Positions 25,372 to 35,020 of a DNA stretch of 64,000 bases are shown here, in pieces. The position numbers and the translations under genes were made by a program. Below the pieces are notes generated by a model that was not told the DNA's origin, searched no databases, and worked only from the letters and a program-made list of their open reading frames with translations. The DNA is taken from assembly GCF_007992495.1 (NCBI RefSeq), contig NZ_BKAJ01000032.1:1-64000 (forward strand), read 5' to 3'. This DNA is from Reyranella soli (lineage in GTDB: Bacteria > Pseudomonadota > Alphaproteobacteria > Reyranellales > Reyranellaceae). The stretch's first letter is position 1; the number at the start of each line of letters is the position of its first letter.

Positions 25372-26259
25372 ATGACCTCTTCTCTCAACGGCATGCCGGG
25401 CCCGACGTCCCGCCACTACTTTTCGCAACGCCTGCGTCTTCACTATGTCGACTGGGGCAATCCCGAAGCGCCGCCGCTGCTGCTGGTCCATGGCGGCCGC
25501 GACCATTGCCGCAACTGGGACTGGGTGGCCCAGGCGCTGCGCGACGACTGGCACATCATCTGTCCCGACCTGCGCGGGCACGGCGACAGCCAGTGGTCGC
25601 CCGACGGCAACTACGCCATGTCGTCCTACATCTACGACCTCGACCAGCTGATCCATCAGCAGGGGCTGGCGCCGGTGACCATCGTTGCCCATTCGCTGGG
25701 CGGCAATATCTGCCTGCGCTACTCGGGCATCTTTCCCGACAAGGTGCGCAAGCTGGTTGCCATCGAAGGACTCGGGCCGTCGCCCAAGGTGATCGCCGAG
25801 CGCCGCGAAACGACCATGGCCGAGCGCATGCGCGAATGGGTCGGCGAGCAGCGCAAGCTCTCGGGCCGCCTGCCGCGGCGTTACCCCTCCATCGAGGACG
25901 CCTTCAAGCGCATGCAGGATGAAAATGCGCATCTGTCGGCCGAGCAGGCACGGCACCTGACGGAGCAGGGCGTCAACCAGAACGAGGACGGCACCTACAG
26001 CTGGAAGTTCGACAACTACGTCCGCGCCTGGCCGCCCTACGACATGAGCTACCGGGCGATCGAGGAGCTGTGGTCGGAGATCACCTGTCCGACGCTCCTG
26101 GTCTACGGCAAGGAGAGCTGGGCCTCCAATCCCGAGAAGGACGGCCGCATAAAGCATTTCAAGAATGCCGAGGTCGTGGAGTTCGACCAGGCCGGTCACT
26201 GGGTGCATCATGACCGCCTGCGCGATTTCCTCGCCACGACGACGGAGTTCATCAAATGA
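25372..26259 (+). CDS. Alpha/beta hydrolase
   Basis: The 295-aa protein has LLLVHGGRDH as oxyanion motif, PDLRGHGDS, nucleophile elbow VAHSLGGN, and a C-terminal DQAGHWVHHD with the catalytic His. It resembles C-C or ester hydrolases of ring-cleavage pathways. The start is uncertain: ATG 25372 has AAGGAG only 1 nt away, ATG 25351 has no ribosome site, and the open frame reaches 25201 through the promoter. It overlaps the zinc dehydrogenase by ATGA, so the two are one operon. Confidence 0.88.
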   Translation: MTSSLNGMPGPTSRHYFSQRLRLHYVDWGNPEAPPLLLVHGGRDHCRNWDWVAQALRDDWHIICPDLRGHGDSQWSPDGNYAMSSYIYDLDQLIHQQGLAPVTIVAHSLGGNICLRYSGIFPDKVRKLVAIEGLGPSPKVIAERRETTMAERMREWVGEQRKLSGRLPRRYPSIEDAFKRMQDENAHLSAEQARHLTEQGVNQNEDGTYSWKFDNYVRAWPPYDMSYRAIEELWSEITCPTLLVYGKESWASNPEKDGRIKHFKNAEVVEFDQAGHWVHHDRLRDFLATTTEFIK

Positions 26260-27278
26260 AGGCGGCGATCTTCCGCGGCGGCGACATCGTCGTCGGCGAC
26301 GTGCCTGAACCGAAGCCCGCGACAGGCCAGGTCCTGGTCAAGACCCTGGCGTGCGGCATCTGCGGCTCGGACCTTCACGCGGCGCAACACGCACACCGCA
26401 TGGTCGACATGTCCAAGCGCGTCTCGGGCCGCATCGCGATGGATCTGTCGCGCGACGTCGTGTTCGGCCATGAGTTCTGCTGCGAGGTGCTGGACTACGG
26501 TCCCGACACCGAGCGCCGCTTGCCACTCGGCGCGCGCGCTGTCGCCATGCCGGTGATGCCCTTGAGCGCCGAGACGCGCACGACCATCGGCTATTCCAAC
26601 GATTATCCGGGCGGCTATGCCGAGCGCATGGTGCTGGCCGCACCTCTTCTGTTGGAGGTGTCCAACGGCCTTTCCGCCGAGCATGCGGCGCTGACCGAGC
26701 CATTGGCTGTCGGCATCCATGCCGTGGAGAAGGCGACGCTCGCCAGCGACGACGTTCCCCTGGTGGTCGGTTGCGGCCCGGTCGGGCTTGCTACCATCGT
26801 CGGGCTGCGGCTGAAGAATGCCCGGCCGATCATCGCCGCCGATTTCTCTCCCAAGCGGCGCGAGCTCGCCGCCAAGATGGGCGCCGACATCGTGATCGAT
26901 CCGGCCAAGGAGACGCCCTATGGCAAACTTCCTGTCGGCCGTCGGGCGGTGATCTTCGAGTGCGTCGGCGTGCCTGGCCTGCTGCAGCAGATCTTCGAAG
27001 CCGCACCGCGAGACGCCCGCATCGTCGTCGCCGGCGTCTGCATGGAGCCCGACCGCATCGAGCCGTTCTTCGGCATCGTCAAGGAGCTCGCCCTGCAGTT
27101 CGTGCTCGGCTACACGCCCGCGGAGTTCGCTTGGTGCCTCAGCCTGCTCGCCGAAGGGCTGGTCGATGCCGAGGCGCTGATCACCGGCAAGGTCGGGCTC
27201 GAGGGGGTCAAGGGCGCCTTCAAGGAGCTCGCCAACCCCGAGCGCCATACCAAGATTTTGGTCGAACCATGGCGGTGA
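26256..27278 (+). CDS. Zinc-dependent alcohol dehydrogenase (MDR superfamily)
   Basis: The 340-aa medium-chain dehydrogenase has catalytic zinc ligands in GICGSD (Cys36) and GHE (His72, Glu73) and the Rossmann motif VVGCGPVGLA. The four-cysteine structural zinc loop is missing, as in several MDR subgroups. It would oxidise an alcohol with NAD(P)+. ATGA overlap with the upstream hydrolase implies a two-step hydrolysis/oxidation operon. A strong hairpin follows within 5 bp. Confidence 0.9.
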   Translation: MKAAIFRGGDIVVGDVPEPKPATGQVLVKTLACGICGSDLHAAQHAHRMVDMSKRVSGRIAMDLSRDVVFGHEFCCEVLDYGPDTERRLPLGARAVAMPVMPLSAETRTTIGYSNDYPGGYAERMVLAAPLLLEVSNGLSAEHAALTEPLAVGIHAVEKATLASDDVPLVVGCGPVGLATIVGLRLKNARPIIAADFSPKRRELAAKMGADIVIDPAKETPYGKLPVGRRAVIFECVGVPGLLQQIFEAAPRDARIVVAGVCMEPDRIEPFFGIVKELALQFVLGYTPAEFAWCLSLLAEGLVDAEALITGKVGLEGVKGAFKELANPERHTKILVEPWR

Positions 27279-27282
27279 GGTT

Positions 27283-27303
27283 CCTCCCCACGTAGTGGGG
27301 AGG
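27283..27303. terminator. Hairpin cctccccac-gta-gtggggagg
   Basis: A perfect 9-bp inverted repeat with a 3-nt loop starts 5 bp after the dehydrogenase stop. No U-tract follows (ggattgcttgcc), so it may be a repeat element acting as a weak terminator. Confidence 0.55.
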
Positions 27304-27358
27304 GATTGCTTGCCATCGACCGATTTGATAGCGCTTGCGCCGCTCAGGGAGGAATCAA

Positions 27359-27976
27359 ATGAAACTCTACAACTCCATCGGGCCCAACCCGCGCATGGTC
27401 CGCATGTTCATGGCCGAAAAGGGCTTCGACGTTCCCAAGGTGGAGGTCGACTTGCTGGCCGGTGAGAACCGCCGCGAGCCTTACGCGACCAAGGTCAACC
27501 CGGCAGGCCAGTGCCCGGCGCTGGAGCTGGATGACGGTACGGTGCTGGCCGAGGTCACGGCGATCTGCGAGTACGTCGACGAGGAGAAGAAGGACACGCC
27601 CTCGCTGATCGGCGATACGCCCGAGGAGCGGGCCAAGACGCGCATGTGGACGCGCCGCATCGACCTCAACATCGTCGAGCCGGCACTCAACGGCTTCCGT
27701 TTCTCACAGGGCCTGAAGCTGTTCCAGAACCGTGTCCGCTGCATTCCCGAGGCTGCCGACGCGCTGAAGGCTACGGCACAGGATAAGCTCAAGTGGCTCG
27801 ACGGGCTGATGGGCGGCAATCCTTTCGTTGGCGGCAACAAGCTCACCATGGCCGACATCATGCTGTTCACCATGGTCGACTTCATGGGCACTGTCGGCCA
27901 GGCGATCCCGGCGGACTGCAAGAACCTCACCGCCTGGTACGGCCGAATGAAGGCCCGCCCCAGCGCGGCCGCCTGA
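27359..27976 (+). CDS. Glutathione S-transferase
   Basis: The 205-aa protein has the GST thioredoxin-like domain (MKLYNSIGPNPRMVRMF; cis-Pro segment NPAGQCPALEL) and a C-terminal helical domain with KLTMADIMLFTMVDF. It lacks the beta-class Cys10 of the tandem pair at 12.3-13.6 kb and looks more like theta/zeta-type bacterial GSTs. ATG 27359 follows agggagga. It precedes the NEW3/ABC genes by 16 bp on the same strand. Confidence 0.88.
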   Translation: MKLYNSIGPNPRMVRMFMAEKGFDVPKVEVDLLAGENRREPYATKVNPAGQCPALELDDGTVLAEVTAICEYVDEEKKDTPSLIGDTPEERAKTRMWTRRIDLNIVEPALNGFRFSQGLKLFQNRVRCIPEAADALKATAQDKLKWLDGLMGGNPFVGGNKLTMADIMLFTMVDFMGTVGQAIPADCKNLTAWYGRMKARPSAAA

Positions 27977-27992
27977 TCTGGAGACCTTTACG

Positions 27993-29156
27993 ATGCGTTG
28001 CCTGACTGCGTTGCTGGCCTTCCTTCTTGCGACCCTGGCCGTCGGGACCAGCTTTGCCCAGGGCGACACGCCCAAGGGCCTGTTCCTGACCACGGACTAT
28101 CCCTCGCAGACCGTGCGCGCGGGTGAGGTGACGACCATCCGGCTGAAGCTCACCAACGCCGGACTGCCGCCCGAGCCGGTGTCACTGGCGCTGAAGGACG
28201 TTCCGGCCGGCTGGAAGATCGACATCCTGGGCGGCGGCCAAGCCGTCGCCGCGGCGATGCCGGGCGTCAACCAGGATGTCGCCCTGCAGCTGCGCGTCGA
28301 CGTGCCGAAGGACGCCAAGCCCGGCTCGCAGAAGATCCTGATCAGCGCCAAGGGGCCGATCGCCCAGTCAGTCGAGCTGCCGCTGACGCTCACCGTAGGC
28401 ACCGAGGCGCCGGCCAAGCTCAGCATCAAGTCACGCCTGCCGTCGCTGCGCGGCACGCCGCGCTCGGCCTTCGAGTACACGGTCACTGTCGGCAACGACA
28501 GCGGCAAGGACCTGACGGTGGCGCTGTCGGCGCAGGGGCCGGCCAACTTCCAGACCACCTTCACCGAGGGCTACGGCTCCAACGAGATCAGCTCGATCCC
28601 GATCGAGGCCGGGCAGACCAAGGACATCAAGGTCAAGGTGACGCCGCCGCGCGATGTGAAGGCGGGCGACTATCCGGTGCTGGTCAAGGTGGCGTCTGAA
28701 GGCGCCACGGCCGAGTTGCGCGTGACGCTTCAGGTCAGTGGGCAGGGCCGGATCGCGCTGTCGACCAAGGACGGCCGCCTGTCAGGCGAGGCCGAGGTCG
28801 GCAAGGCCTCGACCTATACGCTCGTGTTGTCCAACGACGGCACGGCGCCGATCGAAGAAGTCGAAATGTCGGGAACGGTGCCGACCAACTGGAAGGTCGA
28901 GTTCAACCCCAAGACCATCGCGAGCCTCGCGCCCGGTGAGAAGAAAGATGTGCAGGCGGTGGTGACGCCGGCCGACAAGGCGATCGCCGGCGACTACGTC
29001 GCCTCGTTCCGCGCAAATGGCCGCGGCGAATCGGCGTCGGCCGACTTCCGCATCACCGTCACCACCTCGACCCTGTGGGGCATCGTCGGTGTCGGCATCA
29101 TCGCCGTCGCCCTGCTGGTCCTGCTGGGCGCCGTCGCGCGCTTCGGCCGGCGCTGA
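27993..29156 (+). CDS. NEW3-domain exported protein, C-terminally membrane anchored
   Basis: The 387-aa protein has a signal peptide ([17 protein letters not shown]), two or three repeats of an Ig-like NEW3 type ([48 protein letters not shown], with [13 protein letters not shown]), and a C-terminal transmembrane helix ([18 protein letters not shown]) followed by a basic end. NEW3 proteins in such operons are thought to work with the ABC exporter encoded next; ATPase and permease genes follow within 10 bp. The cargo is unknown. Confidence 0.85.
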   Translation: MRCLTALLAFLLATLAVGTSFAQGDTPKGLFLTTDYPSQTVRAGEVTTIRLKLTNAGLPPEPVSLALKDVPAGWKIDILGGGQAVAAAMPGVNQDVALQLRVDVPKDAKPGSQKILISAKGPIAQSVELPLTLTVGTEAPAKLSIKSRLPSLRGTPRSAFEYTVTVGNDSGKDLTVALSAQGPANFQTTFTEGYGSNEISSIPIEAGQTKDIKVKVTPPRDVKAGDYPVLVKVASEGATAELRVTLQVSGQGRIALSTKDGRLSGEAEVGKASTYTLVLSNDGTAPIEEVEMSGTVPTNWKVEFNPKTIASLAPGEKKDVQAVVTPADKAIAGDYVASFRANGRGESASADFRITVTTSTLWGIVGVGIIAVALLVLLGAVARFGRR

Positions 29157-29166
29157 TCGGCCGGCA

Positions 29167-30105
29167 ATGGCTGACAACGTCATCGAGGCGCGCGGGCTGC
29201 TGAAGACCTACGGCAGCCAGCGCGCCGTCGACGCCATCGACCTCGACATCCAGCGCGGCGAGATCTTCGGCCTGCTGGGGCCCAACGGCGCGGGCAAGAC
29301 CACGACCATCCTGATGATGCTGGGCCTGACCGAGATCAGCGGCGGCACCGTCCAGGTCCTGGGCTTCAATCCCGTGCGCGAGCCGCTCGAGGTCAAGCGC
29401 CGGGTCGGCTACCTGCCCGACGCGGTGGGTTTCTACGATCATCTGACGGCGCACGAGAACCTTGCCTACACGGCACGCCTGCTCGCCATCCCGCGCTCGC
29501 AGTCAGGGCGGCGCATCATGGAGGCGCTGGAGAGCGTCAAGCTCGCCGATGTGGCGGGCAAGCGCGTCGCCACCTTCTCGCGCGGCATGCGCCAGCGCCT
29601 GGGCATCGCCGAGATCGTCATGAAACAGGCCGAGGTTGCGATCCTCGACGAGCCGACCTCGGGCCTCGACCCGCATGCCACTTTCGAGCTGCTGGAGATG
29701 ATCCGCGGGCTGAAGAGGGCGGGCGTGGCGGTGCTGCTGAGCTCGCACCTGCTCGATCGCGTGCAGAGCGTTTGCGATCGCGTGGCACTGTTCAACAAGG
29801 GCAAGATCGCCCTGATGGGCACGGTGGTGCAGCTCGCCAACCAGGTGCTGGGCGCGGGCCATCCCTTCCTGGTCGAGGCCCAAGGCGCCGATATCGCCGG
29901 CGCCTTGCGCGGCATCGAGGGCGTGCAGACCGTCGTGCCGGAAGGCGAGGGGGGATGGCGGGTGATGGCCGATCGCGACGTGCGGGCGGCCGCGGCGCAG
30001 CGCATCGTCTCGGTCGGTGGGTCGCTGACGCGCCTGGCCGACCTGCAGCCCAGCCTCGAGGAGGTCTATACGCGCTACTTCCAGGAGGCGCGCCATGCCG
30101 CGTAG
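29167..30105 (+). CDS. ABC transporter ATP-binding protein
   Basis: The 312-aa ATPase has Walker [10 protein letters not shown], signature FSRGMRQRL, Walker [13 protein letters not shown] and the H-loop LLSSHLL, with a C-terminal extension typical of CcmA/NatA-type exporters. ATG 29167 is 10 bp after the NEW3 gene stop. It overlaps the permease gene by 11 nt. The set would energise export of an unknown molecule. Confidence 0.93.
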   Translation: MADNVIEARGLLKTYGSQRAVDAIDLDIQRGEIFGLLGPNGAGKTTTILMMLGLTEISGGTVQVLGFNPVREPLEVKRRVGYLPDAVGFYDHLTAHENLAYTARLLAIPRSQSGRRIMEALESVKLADVAGKRVATFSRGMRQRLGIAEIVMKQAEVAILDEPTSGLDPHATFELLEMIRGLKRAGVAVLLSSHLLDRVQSVCDRVALFNKGKIALMGTVVQLANQVLGAGHPFLVEAQGADIAGALRGIEGVQTVVPEGEGGWRVMADRDVRAAAAQRIVSVGGSLTRLADLQPSLEEVYTRYFQEARHAA

Positions 30106-31063
30106 TGCCGTGCGCGTCGGCTCGCCGTTCACCGGCCTGGCGCCGGTCTTCATGAAGGAGCTGTCCGATCACCTCAGCAGCATGCGCATGATGGTGTTGA
30201 CGCTGTTCGTGATCGTGTTCGGTGCCCTGCCGGTCGGCTTCGCATTGCAGGACCTGCGCAATGTCGTGGTGTCCGATCCCTATCTCTTCCTGCGCATCTT
30301 CACCGTCACGCCCGAGCGGGTCGGGCTGTCCTTCATCGTGGCGCTCAATTTCATCATCCCGCTGATGGCGATCGGGCTCGGCTTCGATTCGGTCAACAGC
30401 GAGTTCAATCGCCGCACGCTGTCGCGCGTGCTGTCGCAGCCGATCTATCGCGACGCCCTGCTGCTCGGAAAATTTTTGGGCGGGCTCACGACCCTTGCCG
30501 TCGCGCTGGTGGCGCTGTGGCTGATCGTGCTGGGAGCGGGGCTGCTGCTGCTCGGCCTGCCGCCGCGCGGCGTCGAGGTCGCGCGCGGCATCGGCTTCCT
30601 CGTGGTGGCGATCGCCTACGGTGGCGTGTGGCTCGCTGTGGCGATGCTGTTCTCGGTGATCTTCCGCTCGACCGCGACCTCGGCGCTGTGCGCGCTCGGC
30701 CTGTGGCTGTTCTTCTTCATCCTGTGGCCGATGATCGCCTCGGCGATCACCATCGGCTTTGCGCCGGCCCAGGTGACGTCGATCGACCAGTACGTCGCCA
30801 TCCAGGAGCTCGGCCTCGCTTTGCAGCGATTGTCGCCCGGCACCCTGTTCAGCGAGGCGGTGGTGGGGCTGCTCAATCCCGAGACGCGCACCTTGGGCTT
30901 CATGCTGCCGATGCAGATGCGCGGAGCGATCCCAGAAGCGCCGCTGCCGCTCGACCAGAGCCTGATCCTGATCTGGCCGCAGCTCACCGGGCTGGTCGCC
31001 GGCATGATCGTGGTGTTCGCGGTGGCCTATGTCGTCTTCCAGCGTGAGGAAGTACGCGCCTGA
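30095..31063 (+). CDS. ABC-2 type permease
   Basis: The 322-aa membrane protein has about six hydrophobic segments, including [19 protein letters not shown] and [18 protein letters not shown], with an extracytoplasmic loop after the first helix. It is an ABC-2-type permease. It overlaps the ATPase by 11 nt, and caggaggcg lies just upstream of its ATG. Together with the NEW3 protein it forms an exporter module. Confidence 0.9.
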   Translation: MPRSAVRVGSPFTGLAPVFMKELSDHLSSMRMMVLTLFVIVFGALPVGFALQDLRNVVVSDPYLFLRIFTVTPERVGLSFIVALNFIIPLMAIGLGFDSVNSEFNRRTLSRVLSQPIYRDALLLGKFLGGLTTLAVALVALWLIVLGAGLLLLGLPPRGVEVARGIGFLVVAIAYGGVWLAVAMLFSVIFRSTATSALCALGLWLFFFILWPMIASAITIGFAPAQVTSIDQYVAIQELGLALQRLSPGTLFSEAVVGLLNPETRTLGFMLPMQMRGAIPEAPLPLDQSLILIWPQLTGLVAGMIVVFAVAYVVFQREEVRA

Positions 31064-31722
31064 AGGACTGGACCCCAGCCGCCGCCCTCAACAACGCGCA
31101 CTGGTGTGACGCGGTCTGCCGTGCGCACGGGCGGCCCGGCACCTTCCTGCCGCCGATGTGGGTCAATGCCCGCGAGGTGCCGCGCTTCTATCCCAACGCG
31201 GTGACCCTGGCGCGCGACGATGCCGCGATCACCGAGCAGCTGAGCAACATCGAGATCCTGCAGAAGTCGAACCTGCCCGGCCGCTGGGCGGTGAAGGACA
31301 GTTTTATGGCGCTCGATCTGGGGCGCCGAGGCTTCGACGTGCTGCATGAGGCGTCCTGGATCCGCAACGTCATGCTGACCGGCAGTTCGGCGACCGACAT
31401 CGACTGGCAGCGCGAGACCGAGGGCAAGGCCGCGTGGCCCTACCATGATCCCAACTTCGCGATGTTCACCGGCCGACGCGGCTTTCGCGTGGTGGCGGGC
31501 GGCATGCTCTATCGCGCGGCCGGCGTCGTCGGCCTCAGCAACGTCGTGGCCGAGGCGGCCGATGCCGTCGCCGTCTGGCGGTCGCTGATCCTGCTGGCCA
31601 GCCGCACGTTCCCGCGCCTGCCGGTGGTCGGCTACGAATCGGGCAGCGAGCTTGCCGCCGCTCTCGATGCGGGTTTCGAGATCGGCGATCCGCTCCGCAT
31701 CTGGGTCAGGGCGCGGGAGTGA
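31060..31722 (+). CDS. Hypothetical protein with GNAT-like C-terminus, probable CTG start
   Basis: The protein is about 220 aa if it starts at CTG 31060. Coding-like sequence (DWTPAAALNNAHWCDAVC) begins right after that CTG, and no in-frame ATG, GTG or TTG exists before ATG 31156. The CTG overlaps the permease stop as CTGA, with gagga about 10 nt upstream. The C-terminal GYESGSELAAALDAGFE and DPLRIWVR resemble the end of GNAT acetyltransferases, but no clear acetyl-CoA motif is seen. It is coupled to the exporter operon and its function is unknown. Confidence 0.6.
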   Translation: MKDWTPAAALNNAHWCDAVCRAHGRPGTFLPPMWVNAREVPRFYPNAVTLARDDAAITEQLSNIEILQKSNLPGRWAVKDSFMALDLGRRGFDVLHEASWIRNVMLTGSSATDIDWQRETEGKAAWPYHDPNFAMFTGRRGFRVVAGGMLYRAAGVVGLSNVVAEAADAVAVWRSLILLASRTFPRLPVVGYESGSELAAALDAGFEIGDPLRIWVRARE

Positions 31723-31735
31723 GGTCGGCAGACAT

Positions 31736-32443
31736 TTACTTGTCTCCGTAACCGCAGGCTTTCAGGGCAGCGATCATGTGCGGCGGCGGCGGCGCTTCGA
31801 CAACGATCGGCGGCTTGGTCTTGGACAGCGGCAGCACGATGCCGCGCGAATGCAGATGGAGCTGCTGGCCGGGCTCGGCGGTGCCGTAGAGCCGGTCGGC
31901 AATCACCGGGCAGCCTGCGGCCGCGCAGTGCACGCGGATCTGGTGAGTGCGGCCGGTCTCGGGCTTCAGCTCCAGCCAAGTCATGTGCGGGCCGCGGCCC
32001 AGCACCTTGTAGCGCGTCACCGCCGTCTGGCCCTTGTCGGAAACCTTCACCGACCAGCCGCTGCGCGTGTTCACCTTGAGAAGCTTCTGGTCGAACACGC
32101 CTTTGTCGGCCGGCGGCGCGCCGCGCACGACGGCCCAGTAGGTCTTCTCGGTATCGCGGCCAGAAAACAGGCGGCCGAGCTTGCTGAGCGCCTTGGGATG
32201 ACGCCCCAGGACCAGGACGCCCGACGTATCGGCATCGAGCCGGTGGGCGAGCGCCGGCGGCCGCGGCAGGCCGAAGCGCAGCGCATCGAAGCACTCCTCG
32301 AGGTTCGGCGCCTTGCTGGGGCCGGCATGCACGGCGAGTCCCGCCGGCTTGTCGATCACCAGGATCAGGCCATCGCGATGGAGCACGCGTGCCTGGATCT
32401 GCTCGGCCGTGAGCGGTGGCGCGCGCCTCAGAGGTCCGGCCAT
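31736..32443 (-). CDS. RluA-family RNA pseudouridine synthase
   Basis: The 235-aa protein is an RluA-type synthase with catalytic Asp70 in HRLDADTSG, followed by the ETGRTHQIRVH and AADRLYG-like (IADRLYG) motifs. It has no S4 domain at the N-terminus, so it resembles small RluA/TruC-like enzymes; the target uridine is unknown. Its start overlaps the amidase end by 16 nt on the same strand, so it may be co-transcribed with the amidase/FAH operon by position only. Confidence 0.9.
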   Translation of the reverse strand: MAGPLRRAPPLTAEQIQARVLHRDGLILVIDKPAGLAVHAGPSKAPNLEECFDALRFGLPRPPALAHRLDADTSGVLVLGRHPKALSKLGRLFSGRDTEKTYWAVVRGAPPADKGVFDQKLLKVNTRSGWSVKVSDKGQTAVTRYKVLGRGPHMTWLELKPETGRTHQIRVHCAAAGCPVIADRLYGTAEPGQQLHLHSRGIVLPLSKTKPPIVVEAPPPPHMIAALKACGYGDK

Positions 32444-33849
32444 CGATTGAGCCAGCTCTCGCTTGCCTCATAGAGCGCGGCCGCGCGCAGCACCGAGGCC
32501 TCGTCGCGGAAATGGCCGATGAACTGCAGGCCGATCGGCAGGCCCTCGGCGTCGTAGCCGCAGCACACGGTGAGGGCGGGGTGGCCGGTGATGTTGAACG
32601 GCATGGTGTAGGGGAACCAGTTGCGCCTGAGCTCGCCCGCCTCGACGCCGTCGATCCGGATCGGCTCGAACAGATCCTGGTCGATGGGCAGCGCCGTGCG
32701 CGACAGCGTCGGCGTCACCAGGTAGTCGGCTGTCTCGAACCAGCCTTGAATACGACGGAAAAGATCGGTGCGCTGGAACATGGCGTGCTGGTAGTCGGTG
32801 CCCGACCATTCGGCCGCCATGGCGACCTGGCGGACCAGCGACGGCGACAAGCGATTGTCCTCGCGCCGCAGCAGATGATCGAAGCGCGCGCGCCAGGTCG
32901 TGTGGTTCAAAACCTTCCAGATCGGCTCCATGTTGGGCAGCTCGTCCTGCAGCTCGACCAGCTCGGCGCCGAGGTCCTTGAGCTTGACCAAGGCCTGGTC
33001 GAAGGCCGAGCGCACGTCCTTGGCGACCATCGTGTTGCCGAGCGTCACGCTGAAAAGGATGCGCTTGCCCTTGAGGCTGCCCTCGGGACGTGCGGCGGCG
33101 ATGTAGTCCTGCGGGGCAATGCCGATCGACCAGGGATCGGACGGGTGAGGGCCCGCCATGGCCTGCAGCATCAAGGCGGTGTCCATCACCGTGCGCGTCA
33201 TCGGCGTCACGTAGGTGTAGTTGCCGAAGGCATCGGCAACCTGGCTGTGCGGGATGACGCCGTTGCTCTGCTTCAGCCCGACCATGCCGTTGGCCGCCGC
33301 GGGAATGCGCGTCGAGCCGCCGCCGTCGGTGGCGATGCCGATCGGCCCGATGCCGGCTGCGACCGCGACCGCAGCACCACCGCTCGAGCCGCCCGACGTG
33401 CGCTCCGCGCTCCAGGCGTTGCGCGTGCGGCCGAACAATGGCGCGTCGGTCAGTCCCTTGTGGCCGAACTCCGGCGTCGTGGTCTTGCCGAACAGGATGG
33501 CGCCGGCCTGCTTCACGCGCGCCGCACAGACAGCATCCTCCTTGGGCACGTTGTCGTCGTGATGCAGCGAGCCGAAGGTGGTGCGCACGCCCGCGGTATT
33601 CACCAGGTCCTTGGCGGCGAAGGGAATGCCGTGCAGCAGGCCGAGCGGCTTGCCCTGCATGACGGCAGCTTCCGCCTGCTTTGCCGCCGCACGCGCCTGG
33701 TCGGCGACGATGGTGATGAAGCAATTCAGCACAGGCTGCAGCTTCTCAGCGCGAGCGAGGACGGCGTCCGTGAGCTCGACGGGAGAGATTTTCCTGGCAG
33801 CGATCTGCTCGCGCAGGACCGAGGCGGGCAGGCGGGTAAGGTCGTTCAC
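32428..33849 (-). CDS. Amidase (amidase signature family)
   Basis: The 473-aa enzyme has Lys80 (FAAKD), cis-Ser156 in GGSSGG and nucleophile Ser179 in DGGGSTRIPAAANG. It starts at GTG 33849, overlapping the FAH-family stop as GTGA, which the reading frame and homology to other amidases both support. Amide or carbamoyl hydrolysis is expected; the partner FAH hydrolase and the divergent DHDPS-family gene suggest catabolism of a keto-acid or amide compound. It resembles the amidase at 47-1447 only in family. Confidence 0.9.
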   Translation of the reverse strand: MNDLTRLPASVLREQIAARKISPVELTDAVLARAEKLQPVLNCFITIVADQARAAAKQAEAAVMQGKPLGLLHGIPFAAKDLVNTAGVRTTFGSLHHDDNVPKEDAVCAARVKQAGAILFGKTTTPEFGHKGLTDAPLFGRTRNAWSAERTSGGSSGGAAVAVAAGIGPIGIATDGGGSTRIPAAANGMVGLKQSNGVIPHSQVADAFGNYTYVTPMTRTVMDTALMLQAMAGPHPSDPWSIGIAPQDYIAAARPEGSLKGKRILFSVTLGNTMVAKDVRSAFDQALVKLKDLGAELVELQDELPNMEPIWKVLNHTTWRARFDHLLRREDNRLSPSLVRQVAMAAEWSGTDYQHAMFQRTDLFRRIQGWFETADYLVTPTLSRTALPIDQDLFEPIRIDGVEAGELRRNWFPYTMPFNITGHPALTVCCGYDAEGLPIGLQFIGHFRDEASVLRAAALYEASESWLNRWPDL

Positions 33850-34961
33850 TTCAAAAGTCCTCGAGACGCGAGATTGCGCATCAGCGCCGACACGCCGAAG
33901 GTCCATGGCGCGATCTTGTCGCAATGATTGACGCGGTTGGTGAGCGTGCCGAGCTTGGGCGAGCTGATCGAGACCAGGTCGCCCACCATGTGGGTGAAGC
34001 CGTGGCCATCCGGCTTGCGCTGCTCCGTCGGCGCAAAGAGCGTGCCGGTCATCAGCACCATGCCGTCGGGATACTGGTGCGTGTCGCCCATGGCATGGCG
34101 CACCAGGTCGGTCGGGTCGCGGCTGATCTTTGAAAGGTCGCTCGAGCCGCGCAGGCGGAACTGGTCGGGACCGGTGACTTCGAGGTCGACCTTGGCCTTG
34201 CGCACGTCGTCGAGGGTGAAGGTCGCATCGAACAGGCGCACGAAGGGACCGATGGCGCAGGAGGCATTGTTGTCCTTGGCGATGCCCAGCAGGAGCGCGC
34301 TGCGGCCTTCCATGTCGCGCAGGTTGACGTCGTTGCCGAGCGTGGCGCCAACGATCGTGCCCTTGGCGCTGACGACCAGCGTCACCTCGGGCTCGGGGTT
34401 GTTCCAGTCGGAGTCCGACCGGATGCCGATCTCCGCGCCATAGCCGACGGCGGCCATCGGCGGAGCTTTGGTGAAGATCTCGGCGTAAGGCCCGATGCCG
34501 ACCTCGAGATAGGGCGACCAGGCGCCGCGGGCCATCAGGGTCTTCTTCAGTGCCTCGGCCTCGGCCGAGCCGGGCTTGATAGTCGTGACGTCGGCGCCGA
34601 TCAGGGAGTTCAGCTCTTTGCGCACCTGGTCGGCGCGGCTGAGGTCGCCCTTGGCGTGCTCCTCGATCAGCCGTTCGAGCAGGCTGACGGCAAAAGTCAC
34701 ACCGGCGGCCTTGATGGCCTGCAGGTCGATGGGCGCGAGCAGGGCCGGGACCATCTCTTCGAGCGAGCCGATTCGCTGGCCCTTGCTGCGGGCAATCGCC
34801 ACAGGATCGGCGGCATTGCAGAGGTCGGCCACGGTCGGCGCGGCCGCGGTGATGTCGAACACGCCCTCGGCGCGCACGGCGACGACGCTGGGGCCAGCTC
34901 GGCCCTGGATTCGGCCGATCAGGGTGCCTGCTGTGCCGTCTTGGGGAAGGATTTCTGCCAC
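33846..34961 (-). CDS. Fumarylacetoacetate-hydrolase-family protein
   Basis: The 371-aa product belongs to the FAH superfamily: WNNPEPEVTLVVS carries the metal-binding Glu pair, and LGNDVNLRDMEGRSALLLGIAKDNNASCAIGPF is typical of the longer FAH members near sugar-acid pathways. Activity could be dehydratase or C-C hydrolase on a keto acid. The start is GTG 34961 with GGAG upstream. It is divergent from the DHDPS-family gene by 59 bp and coupled to the amidase by GTGA. Confidence 0.85.
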   Translation of the reverse strand: MAEILPQDGTAGTLIGRIQGRAGPSVVAVRAEGVFDITAAAPTVADLCNAADPVAIARSKGQRIGSLEEMVPALLAPIDLQAIKAAGVTFAVSLLERLIEEHAKGDLSRADQVRKELNSLIGADVTTIKPGSAEAEALKKTLMARGAWSPYLEVGIGPYAEIFTKAPPMAAVGYGAEIGIRSDSDWNNPEPEVTLVVSAKGTIVGATLGNDVNLRDMEGRSALLLGIAKDNNASCAIGPFVRLFDATFTLDDVRKAKVDLEVTGPDQFRLRGSSDLSKISRDPTDLVRHAMGDTHQYPDGMVLMTGTLFAPTEQRKPDGHGFTHMVGDLVSISSPKLGTLTNRVNHCDKIAPWTFGVSALMRNLASRGLLK

Positions 34962-35020
34962 TGGACGTCTCCGGCGCTTCGTTGCAATAAGGGCGCGCCA
35001 CTCCTCGGAGAAATCAAATC

